Positions 8,201-13,327 of a DNA stretch of 15,746 bases are shown here, piece after piece. The notes under the pieces were generated by a model. That model was given only the letters and a program-made list of their open reading frames with translations. It had not been told where the DNA came from and searched no databases. Source of the stretch: Opitutia bacterium. GTDB taxonomy: Bacteria > Verrucomicrobiota > Verrucomicrobiia > Opitutales > UBA953. The stretch is from contig JAJPZB010000178.1 of the NCBI GenBank assembly GCA_021204635.1, positions 1 through 15,746 of the forward strand. The letters are read 5' to 3'. Positions within the stretch are counted from its first letter, which is position 1. Each line of letters begins with the position of its first letter. Both the position numbers and the translations under genes were made by a program.

Positions 8201-8406
8201 CGTCGTTCGCGTTCATTCTCGGCGTCGTGCCGTTGGCGCGCGCGTCGGGCGCTTCGTCTGCGGCGCAAAATTCCATCGGCGTCGGCGTTATCGGCGGGAT
8301 GCTTGCTGCGACAATCCTCGGCGTCTTCCTGATTCCGTGCTTCTACGTCGTCGTCCGCAAAATCTTCCGAGGCGAGCGTAATCCCAACGCTGTCGTGAGG
8401 ACCTAA
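5278..8406 (+). CDS. RND-family multidrug efflux pump (AcrB/MexB-like, HAE1 type)
   Basis: Inner-membrane, proton-driven transporter of 1042 residues, close to the usual 1030-1050. It begins with the canonical MSKFFIDRPVFAWVLAI. The proton-relay residues match AcrB: Asp407 and Asp408 in AIGILVDDAIVVIENVER, Lys938 in GLSTKNSILIIEFAKDL, and an Arg at 968 in QMRLRPILMTSFAF. Two halves, each with a large periplasmic loop (about 30-335 and 560-870) and six membrane helices, are visible. The C-terminus follows the family (GVGVIGGMLAATILGVFLIPCFYVVVRK). No Shine-Dalgarno precedes the ATG at 5278. Its partners are the adaptor upstream and the outer-membrane factor downstream. Hydrophobic drugs, bile salts or solvents are likely substrates, but this is inferred from the family only. 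Confidence 0.97.
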   Translation: MSKFFIDRPVFAWVLAILIVIAGAISIKMLPIAQYPTIAPPCIAVQATYSGASAETTQKTVTAIIEQQLNGIDNLLYMTSSSDSMGNSEIDVYFNAGTNDDTAQVQVQNKVSLATPMLPSVVQQTGITVQKSSRNIALVACIYSKDGSMAKDEIGNYVASNILDQIQRINGVGNVMFFGAENAMRIWLDADKLNSFNMTAEDVVAALQAQNLQVPAGEINAAPAVPGAKINITIQGPNTLDTPTEFENIILRATQDGARVYLKDVATVQLGAKDYSYEAHFDGMVTAGLGIKLATGANALEVTNAVKEKLEELSKYFPEGLAYGFPYDTTLFVKISIKEVIKTLVEALILVFFVMLVFLQNLRATFIPTIVIPIALCGTCAALFAMGFSVNILTMFGMVLAIGILVDDAIVVIENVERIMAEEGLSPRDATRKAMGQISNALVGITLVLITVFVPMAFFSGSVGIIYRQFSLTLISSMVFSLFLALTLTPALCASILKHDPTGQKHGIAGLFNRGMENMTRGYKNIVARLIRHAAVGIIGFLAVGAGFMWLYLRLPTAFLPDEDQGNIVAILQLPPNATQERTLELVKEYENYVLKLPDVAGTMIVQGFSFNGHGQNVGLAFIKLRDWSLRKGYEHSAPAIAAEISKHFQTVRDGMIISMNLPAIAELGNTTGFEYQLQDRGGVGHDALVAAKNYILAKANAPESAMTGVRLQGLEDVPLINMKVDLEKAQIHGVDIGSLYDVIQIALGSYYVNNYVQGSRVQRVIVQLDAKDRSNLDAIKNMYVRSSSGEMMPLSEIVSFEWAQGSPALTRYNGFSSLNIVGQPKPGRSSGEAMQEFNDLVASLPAQGMSGIGGEWTGQSLEEITAGNQEIYLYILSLVIVFLCLAALYESWSIPFAVILVVPVGIFGCVSATTLMSLYNDVYFKVGFLVIIGLSTKNSILIIEFAKDLQDQGHSLYDATVLAVQMRLRPILMTSFAFILGVVPLARASGASSAAQNSIGVGVIGGMLAATILGVFLIPCFYVVVRKIFRGERNPNAVVRT

Positions 8407-8464
8407 TCGCGCCGGCGTTAAGCGAATCGAAGTCAACATGTTTAAAAACGAACAAAGGAATTTT

Positions 8465-9997
8465 ATGAATCTGAAATTGATCTTTTTGGCAGCGGGAACG
8501 CTCGCGGCGGGTGCGGCTTGCACGATGCAACCGGATTACACCCGACCCGAGCCCCCAACTCCGAAGGAATTTCGCGGCGCGCCCGCAGATTCGCAGGAAC
8601 TTGCCGAAAAGCATTCCGCGTTTCTCGGCTGGCGCAACTTCTACAAAGACGAGCGCCTCAAGAGATATCTCGAAATCGGCTTGGCAAACAACCGCGACTT
8701 GCGCGTCGCCGTGCTGAATATCGAGAAATTCGCCGCGCAATACAGAATTACGCGTTCCCAGCTCATGCCGACGATAAACATCGACGGCTCATATTCCCGC
8801 TCCCGCACGGCCCGCGAACTTTCCTCAACCGGCAGAGAATACACGGGAAATGTCTTTGACGCGGAAATCGGCTTGGTCTCCTACGAAATCGATATATGGG
8901 GGCGCATTCGCAGTTTGAAAGACGAGGCGTGGGAGCAATACCTGCAAATCGCCGAGACCGAGCGCACCGTGCGTTCGACGCTCGTTTCCTCAATCGCACT
9001 GCAATACTTCGCCTGCGAACTCTCGCGCGAGCAACTCGAAATCTCCGAGCAATCGCTCGAACTCTCGAAGCAATATCGCGACCTCGTGAAATCGCAATTC
9101 GACATCGGCGCCGCGAGCGAGCTCGATTACCATCAGGCTGAGGCGCAATACCAAAGCTCGCTCAACGCAACGGAAGAACTTCGCGCGACAAACGAGCAAA
9201 ACATCAACGCCTTTGCGCTCCTCCTCGGCGCAGAGGTTCCCGACGACAGCGAGTTGCCGCCGCCGCACAAACTCTCCGACGAAAGCGCCGTGCTGGCGAC
9301 CGTGCCCGCAGGTCTGCCGTCCGAGTTGCTCGCAATGCGCCCCGACATCCTTTCTGCCGAGCACGCACTCCTTGCCGCTAACGCCGACATTGGCGCCGCG
9401 CGCGCCGCGTTTTTCCCGTCGATAACGCTCAACGCGTCCGCCGGATTCGCGAGCACAGACCTCTCCGATCTCTTCAAAGGTTCGTCGCGCACATGGGGCT
9501 TTTCGCCGACGGTGAACATCCCGATCTTCAACGGTGGTCGCCTCGCCGCCGAACTCGATGTCGCAAAATTGCAACGCGAAATCGAAATCGCCAACTACGA
9601 GAAGGCAATTCAAACGGCGTTCCGCGAAGTCTCCGACGAATTTGCCGTGCTCAACACGATTGACAAACGCGTCGCGGCGCAGGAGCAAGCTCTCGCCTCG
9701 CAAAAACGCCGCTACGAAATCGTCAACATGAGCTACGAGGCGGGCAATGCGACGTCGCTCCAAGTAATTCTCGCACAACAAGATTATTTCAGCGCGCAAC
9801 AAAGCGTCCTCGCCGTCCACTACGCGAAAATCGCCTCCAAGATTTCGCTCTACAAAGCCCTCGGTGGCGGTTGGTCGCAGGACGATTTTGACATAGAGGC
9901 TGCGAAAGCCGCAGCCCGTGGCGAGCCCATTCCACCACAAACCCAGCCGCAAGATCCCGTCACCGAGCCCGCAACAGACGCCACCACCGAGGCATAA
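8465..9997 (+). CDS. Outer-membrane factor lipoprotein of the efflux pump (OprM/NodT family)
   Basis: TolC-like trimeric exit duct of 510 residues. The signal peptide ends near Cys19 (AGAAC), followed by MQPDYTRPEPP, the usual OprM-type start after the lipid-bearing Cys. Two repeated outer-membrane-efflux domains follow, with helical stretches rich in Ala, Gln and Glu and landmarks such as SYEIDIWGRIRSLKDEAW, GLPSELLAMRPDILSAEHAL and ARAAFFPSITLNASAGF. I prefer the ATG at 8465 over the one at 8438 because AAAGGA lies five bases before it and it opens directly into the signal peptide. The last ~25 residues are a Pro/Thr/Gln tail (PPQTQPQDPVTEPATDATTEA) whose DNA resembles the nearby mini-repeat. 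The stop codon lies in a hairpin loop. It completes the tetR-adaptor-pump-channel operon. Confidence 0.94.
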   Translation: MNLKLIFLAAGTLAAGAACTMQPDYTRPEPPTPKEFRGAPADSQELAEKHSAFLGWRNFYKDERLKRYLEIGLANNRDLRVAVLNIEKFAAQYRITRSQLMPTINIDGSYSRSRTARELSSTGREYTGNVFDAEIGLVSYEIDIWGRIRSLKDEAWEQYLQIAETERTVRSTLVSSIALQYFACELSREQLEISEQSLELSKQYRDLVKSQFDIGAASELDYHQAEAQYQSSLNATEELRATNEQNINAFALLLGAEVPDDSELPPPHKLSDESAVLATVPAGLPSELLAMRPDILSAEHALLAANADIGAARAAFFPSITLNASAGFASTDLSDLFKGSSRTWGFSPTVNIPIFNGGRLAAELDVAKLQREIEIANYEKAIQTAFREVSDEFAVLNTIDKRVAAQEQALASQKRRYEIVNMSYEAGNATSLQVILAQQDYFSAQQSVLAVHYAKIASKISLYKALGGGWSQDDFDIEAAKAAARGEPIPPQTQPQDPVTEPATDATTEA

Positions 9998-10013
9998 TCT
10001 CGGCTTTGTGGCG
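9979..10013 (+). terminator. Hairpin enclosing the stop codon of the outer-membrane factor gene
   Basis: CGCCAC (9979-9984) pairs with GTGGCG (10008-10013), and inside it CCGAG (9987-9991) pairs with CTCGG (9999-10003). The loop holds the TAA stop. No T run follows, so a classical intrinsic terminator is doubtful; it may cap the 3' end of the efflux mRNA. Confidence 0.4.
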
Positions 10014-10110
10014 GCAACAATGCGGGTTGGTGGCGGGTGTTGGGTTGGTGGTGAGAATCCGGGTTGGTGGTGAGGCTCGGCTTTGCTGTGGCGGGTTTGT
10101 GGTAGCAACA
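10004..10110 (+). repeat. G-rich mini-repeat cluster after the efflux operon
   Basis: Cores such as GTTGGTGGCGGG and GTTGGTGGTGAG start at 10026, 10044 and 10063, with looser copies near 10080 and 10095 (GTTTGTGGTAGC). Spacing is 15-19 bases, so no reading frame is kept. This is the same unit family as inside ispE. I see no gene in 9998-10450; these repeats, two small palindromes and opposed copies fill it. Confidence 0.85.
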
Positions 10111-10139
10111 ACCTCGCGTACGTAGTGCGCGATTCTTCA

Positions 10140-10172
10140 GCTAAGTTAGCGGGAGGGGACCGCGATAGCGGT
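10140..10172. repeat. Two small palindromes (REP-like) between repeat clusters
   Basis: GCTAA-G-TTAGC (10140-10150) and ACCGC-GATA-GCGGT (10159-10172) lie side by side in a stretch that lacks the 18-base repeat. The second is flanked by GGGAGGGG and GAGGGTGTCC. Their compact shape recalls REP elements, but only one copy is in the window and no RAYT transposase is present. Confidence 0.45.
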
Positions 10173-10210
10173 GAGGGTGTCCGTTGTGCGTAGCCTGACC
10201 TTGCTTCTGC

Positions 10211-10264
10211 CACAAACCCAACCTCCACCACCAACCCTTCCGAAAAAAAAATCTCACCACCAAC
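10211..10264 (-). repeat. Mini-repeat cluster in opposite orientation
   Basis: C-rich copies (CCACAAACCC, CCACCACCAACCC, CACCACCAAC) are the complement of the G-rich unit. The segment 10248-10264 is an exact 17-base inverted copy of 10316-10332. Confidence 0.85.
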
Positions 10265-10291
10265 TCACCTCGCGAGGTTTGGACCTGAGGT

Positions 10292-10400
10292 GGCGGGTTA
10301 GTGGTGGAATTTTGGGTTGGTGGTGAGATTTTGGGAGGGTGGCGAGATTTGGGTTGGTGGTGAAAACCGGCTCGGTGGTGAGAATCGGGTTTGTTGCGGC
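10292..10400 (+). repeat. G-rich mini-repeat cluster upstream of murI
   Basis: Six units start at 10297, 10316, 10335, 10353, 10371 and 10389, spaced 18-19 bases, with cores like GTTGGTGGTGAGATTTTGG. The last unit ends about 50 bases before the murI start. Runs of GG and GGG make folded G-quadruplex structures conceivable on this strand. Confidence 0.88.
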
Positions 10401-10450
10401 AGACTTTTGCGTTCTTGCCAACAAAGCGCATTCCCGCAAAATGCGTGCCC

Positions 10451-11281
10451 ATGCCTTGCGAAGCGCCAATAGGGATTTTTGACTCCGGCTACGGCGGCCT
10501 CACCGTTTTTGAAAAAATCAGGGAGCGCCTGCCGGAGCACGATTTCCTTTACCTCGGCGACAATGCGCGAACGCCCTACGGAACGCGCTCGTTCGAGATT
10601 GTTTACGAATTTACAAAGCAGGCGGTTTTCCGGCTTTTTGACGAGGGTTGCCCGCTCGTCATTCTCGCCTGCAACACCGCGTCGGCAAAGGCTCTGCGCA
10701 CAATCCAGCAAAACGATCTCCCGCGCAGCAAAGATCCCACGCGCCGCGTGCTCGGCGTGATTCGCCCCACCGTTGAGGCGCTGAAATCCGTCAGCAAAAA
10801 TATGCACGTCGGCGTGCTCGAGACTGCGGGGACTGTCGCCTCCCGCTCATATTCTCTCGAAATTGCGAAGCTTTTTCCGGAGGCGAAAATCACCGAAGAA
10901 GCGTGCCCGATGTGGGTGCCGCTCGTCGAAAACAGGGAGACCGATTCCCCCGCCGCCGAATATTTTGTGAAAAAAAATATTGACGAAATTTTTCGCCGCG
11001 ACCCCGAGATAGACACTCTCGTCCTCGGTTGCACGCACTACCCTCTTCTCCTGCCGGCGCTGCAGAAATGCGTTCCTGCGAGCGTGAAAATTTTCCCGCA
11101 GGGCGAATGCGTTGCCGAGAGCCTTGCCGACTACCTCGCGCGCCACGGCGAGATGGATTCGCGGATTTCGCGGCACGGCAGCGAGAGATTTCTTACGACG
11201 GAGAGCGCCGAAAAATTTGTCGAAAGCGCGTCTGTTTTTTTGAACGGATTTTCGCTCTCGGTGGAGACGATTACCCTGTGA
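10451..11281 (+). CDS. murI: Glutamate racemase (MurI)
   Basis: Cofactor-independent cytosolic enzyme that makes D-glutamate for peptidoglycan. The 276-residue product carries IGIFDSGYGGLTVF (Asp11), YLGDNARTPYG (35-44), the first catalytic Cys in LACNTASAKA (Cys74), and the second in LVLGCTHYPLLLPAL (Cys194, followed by His196). Both thiols of the two-base mechanism are therefore present. The ATG at 10451 gives the proper start; the in-frame TTG at 10391 lies in repeat DNA. No Shine-Dalgarno is visible. A small inverted repeat (CGCATT 10427-10432, AATGCG 10440-10445) ends just before the start and could influence initiation. It heads a three-gene plus-strand group with the DUF502 gene and rsmE; the mini-repeat cluster lies directly upstream. 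Confidence 0.95.
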   Translation: MPCEAPIGIFDSGYGGLTVFEKIRERLPEHDFLYLGDNARTPYGTRSFEIVYEFTKQAVFRLFDEGCPLVILACNTASAKALRTIQQNDLPRSKDPTRRVLGVIRPTVEALKSVSKNMHVGVLETAGTVASRSYSLEIAKLFPEAKITEEACPMWVPLVENRETDSPAAEYFVKKNIDEIFRRDPEIDTLVLGCTHYPLLLPALQKCVPASVKIFPQGECVAESLADYLARHGEMDSRISRHGSERFLTTESAEKFVESASVFLNGFSLSVETITL

Positions 11282-11335
11282 GCGAGTGAAAATCGGGCTC
11301 GCGACAAAACGGCTACGACAACAGAATTGCACGAG

Positions 11336-12052
11336 ATGAGCGAATCGCAAAACCATAAAAACGCGAAGCCCACGACGACACACGCCGGCAAAGGCGGTGA
11401 GGGCGCGAAAAGGGCTTTCCTGACGGGGCTTTTCGTGTGTCTGCCCGTCGCGCTGACGGTGTATGTCGTGGTGTTTTTGGTGCGGGCACTTGCGGCTCCC
11501 GCGCGCGGCGTCATGAACGCATTGTTGTCGCTGATCGGCTTCGACATCTCGCGAGAAAGCGCATTTTTTGACATCGGCTCTACGCTCGCCGCCGCCGTCA
11601 TTGTCGCGATTGTCATCGGGATTATCGGGTTTATTTCCCGCGTGTTTTTCGGGAAATGGCTGCTGAAAACCGTCGATAAATTTCTCTACCGCCTGCCGAT
11701 GGTGAGCTCTGTTTATTCCGCGATAAGGCAGATTTTTGACGCATTCGGCACGCGCGACGAACAGAAATATTCCAAGGTCGTTTTCGTCGAATTCCCGCGA
11801 AAAAATTGCTGGACACTCGCGTTTTTGACGAGCGACGCAATGACCGCGTTCGACGACCTCGCCGGCACAAAACTCCTCCACGTCTTTGTCCCGACAACGC
11901 CAAACCCGACGGGCGGATATATGATTCTCGTTCCCGCAACAGACGTGAAATATCTCGACATCTCCGTTGCCGACGCGATGAAAATGATCATCTCCGGCGG
12001 CGCACTCGTGCCCGACAATTTGCAAAAAAAAGTCAAGGAAAAAGCCGCGTGA
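11336..12052 (+). CDS. DUF502-family integral membrane protein
   Basis: Conserved inner-membrane protein of unknown function, 238 residues. A polar N-terminus (1-25) is followed by two hydrophobic helices (about 27-50, AFLTGLFVCLPVALTVYVVV; about 82-103, TLAAAVIVAIVIGIIGFISR). A soluble domain follows with family landmarks: LYRLPMVSSVYSAIRQIFDAF (117-137), VVFVEFPRKNCWTLAFLT (148-165), and VFVPTTPNPTGGYMILVP (183-200). I use the ATG at 11336; a TTG nine bases earlier is also possible. It lies 54 bases after murI and its TGA overlaps the GTG of rsmE, so the genes are probably co-transcribed, although no shared function is evident. Confidence 0.88.
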   Translation: MSESQNHKNAKPTTTHAGKGGEGAKRAFLTGLFVCLPVALTVYVVVFLVRALAAPARGVMNALLSLIGFDISRESAFFDIGSTLAAAVIVAIVIGIIGFISRVFFGKWLLKTVDKFLYRLPMVSSVYSAIRQIFDAFGTRDEQKYSKVVFVEFPRKNCWTLAFLTSDAMTAFDDLAGTKLLHVFVPTTPNPTGGYMILVPATDVKYLDISVADAMKMIISGGALVPDNLQKKVKEKAA

Positions 12053-12858
12053 ATCTCGTTTTGCTCGACAATCCCGCGACGCAGCAAGTTCTCGCCGCGA
12101 CAACGCCGGCGGCAACGCACCTGCGAAACGTCTTGAAAGTGCAGGCGGGGGCGACGTTTTGGTGCGGCGTGAAAAATGGCGCGCGCGGCGTCGCAACCGT
12201 GGAAAGCGTCTCGCCCGCCGGCGACATCGCGTTTCGCGTGGATTGGGAAAGCGCTGTTGCCGCGACCACGCAACTGCCGCCCGTGAGCCTGCTCGTTGGG
12301 CTTCCGCGACCACAAACCGCGAAAAAAGTTATCGCGCTCGCTTCGGAAATCGGGTGTGCCACGATCGCGTTTTTCGTTTCCGACAATGGCGATCCTGCCT
12401 ACGCGAAGAGTTTGTTGTGGCACGATGGTGGCGCCGAAATTGACGCAATTTTGAAAAAATCCGCAGAGCAGGCGTGCGCAACTTTCTTGCCGCGCGTGAC
12501 GCTTTTTGACAACCTTCGCGCCGCCATGCAAAGCATTGTCGCCACCGACAACAAAGCGAAAATTTTTGCGCTTGACGCCTACGAGAATGACGCGAAAGCG
12601 CTTCCCGACGTCGAGTTTGTTGTCGCAACGACAACAAACGTGGTGCTCGCCGTGGGTTCGGAGCGCGGATGGTCCGCCACCGAGCGCGAAATCTTGCGCA
12701 CCACCGACAACTGCGAATTTGCGCGCCTCGGACCGCGCATCCTCCGCGTCGAAAACGCCGTCGCCGTCGCGCTCTCCGTCGCGCTCGCGAAACTCGGCTT
12801 CCTGCGACAAACCCACACCCCGCTCACGCGCCGCCCCACCACCAACCCGCCGCAATAG
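12049..12858 (+). CDS. rsmE: 16S rRNA (uracil-1498-N3)-methyltransferase (RsmE)
   Basis: SAM-dependent SPOUT-class enzyme that methylates U1498 of 16S rRNA in the assembled 30S subunit. The 269-residue product has the N-terminal PUA-like part with THLRNVLKV (23-31) and the C-terminal trefoil-knot motifs VGSERGWSATE (202-211) and LGPRILRVENAVAVAL (227-242), which form the SAM pocket. The start is the GTG at 12049, overlapping the upstream stop as GTGA, with AAGGAA eight bases before it. The final residues, RPTTNPPQ, do not look like the family's end: the TTNPxx hexapeptide is the one encoded by the mini-repeat inside ispE, and the DNA here is a C-rich copy of that repeat. The repeat therefore seems to have replaced or extended the native C-terminus. 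Confidence 0.93.
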   Translation: MNLVLLDNPATQQVLAATTPAATHLRNVLKVQAGATFWCGVKNGARGVATVESVSPAGDIAFRVDWESAVAATTQLPPVSLLVGLPRPQTAKKVIALASEIGCATIAFFVSDNGDPAYAKSLLWHDGGAEIDAILKKSAEQACATFLPRVTLFDNLRAAMQSIVATDNKAKIFALDAYENDAKALPDVEFVVATTTNVVLAVGSERGWSATEREILRTTDNCEFARLGPRILRVENAVAVALSVALAKLGFLRQTHTPLTRRPTTNPPQ

Positions 12859-12889
12859 CGCCGCACCGTGGCGGCGGGTCGGTGGTGGG
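12835..12889 (+). repeat. Opposed mini-repeats forming a 19-bp hairpin around the rsmE stop
   Basis: CCCACCACCAACCCGCCGC (12835-12853) and GCGGCGGGTCGGTGGTGGG (12871-12889) pair at 18 of 19 positions. The 17-base loop holds the TAG stop of rsmE (12856-12858). No T run follows. It could act as a factor-dependent terminator or 3'-end stabiliser; this role is inferred. Confidence 0.8.
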
Positions 12890-12922
12890 ACTTGGGTTAG
12901 TGGTGGCGGGTTGGTGGTGGGC
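12878..12922 (+). repeat. G-rich mini-repeat cluster after rsmE
   Basis: Three cores (GTCGGTGGTGGG at 12878, GTTAGTGGTGG at 12896, GTTGGTGGTGGG at 12910), spaced 18 and 14 bases. The first also forms part of the stop-codon hairpin. Confidence 0.85.
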
Positions 12923-12961
12923 AAAGAAAATCTCGCCGCAGCTGAGTAAAACTGCGGCGAG
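12922..12961 (-). terminator. Intrinsic terminator facing the minus-strand kinase gene
   Basis: A perfect 10-bp stem (CTCGCCGCAG 12932-12941, CTGCGGCGAG 12952-12961) with a 10-base loop. On the minus strand it is followed by ATTTTCTTTGC. It would stop transcription coming from the right, protecting rsmE from antisense reading. Confidence 0.7.
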
Positions 12962-12984
12962 ACCCCCGTTTATCCCGATAACAC

Positions 12985-13040
12985 AATACAAAGCAAAGCT
13001 CGCCGTCAAAGCGCCGGTTTGCAACGCCCCGACGGCGAGC
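12985..13040 (-). terminator. Second terminator-like hairpin, minus strand
   Basis: GCTCGCCGTC (12998-13007) and GACGGCGAGC (13031-13040) pair perfectly over 10 bp around a 23-base loop. On the minus strand a moderately T-rich TTTGCTTTGTATTG follows. It could be a terminator or the 3' part of a structured minus-strand RNA. Confidence 0.5.
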
Positions 13041-13082
13041 GGTCACACCATGAGTGGTTAGTCAGTGTCTCTATGGTCGAAT

Positions 13083-13137
13083 TTTTTTCGCGTAGCATTG
13101 GCTATGCGTCCAATTTAGCACTGTTGCCGCGAAAAAA
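13083..13137. repeat. Perfect 10-bp inverted repeat in the gap after the kinase gene
   Basis: TTTTTTCGCG (13083-13092) and CGCGAAAAAA (13128-13137) enclose 35 bases that hold a second pair, ATTGG and CCAAT. The T run comes first and the A run last on both strands, the reverse of a terminator. In 12859-13238 I find no convincing full gene; it contains this element, two hairpins, and the repeats. Confidence 0.6.
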
Positions 13138-13327
13138 TAGGACGTGATTTGCGCACAAATTTTGCCCCGCAAGACCCAGCGGGTAAGAGACTTTTGCAAG
13201 AATGGCAATTTTGCTTTCCAACTTTGATGTATCCGATTTCACGTGAGAGCGTCGTAATTTTGAAGTGGCATTTTTTGCAGGGTAAAAAATGCAGGGCGTG
13301 GACGTGGATTTTTGCGGGTGAAGTCAT
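13115..13327 (-). CDS. Possible small zinc-ribbon ORF or gene remnant
   Basis: A 70-residue frame with two knuckles, CKKC (17-20) and CHSC (41-44), spaced 20 residues apart as in zinc ribbons. The segment between them, with SREIGY, reads like a real protein. Its first ~30 codons overlap the end of the kinase gene in another frame (89 bases), and no Shine-Dalgarno precedes the ATG. It may be a genuine small gene, the leftover 3' end of a lost gene, or chance. I do not assign a function. Confidence 0.25.
   Translation of the reverse strand: MTSPAKIHVHALHFLPCKKCHFKITTLSREIGYIKVGKQNCHSCKSLLPAGSCGAKFVRKSRPIFSRQQC

Noticed and set aside
8438..8464. Upstream ATG for the outer-membrane factor gene
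   Set aside because: The ATG at 8465 has AAAGGA at proper distance and opens directly into the signal peptide.
10847..12313. 488-residue minus-strand open frame
   Set aside because: It runs opposite murI, the DUF502 gene and rsmE, all well supported; its sequence is low-complexity.
13041..13140. tRNA, 4.5S RNA or tmRNA in the structured gap
   Set aside because: No T-loop motif, CCA end, SRP core or tmRNA tag sequence could be found on either strand.
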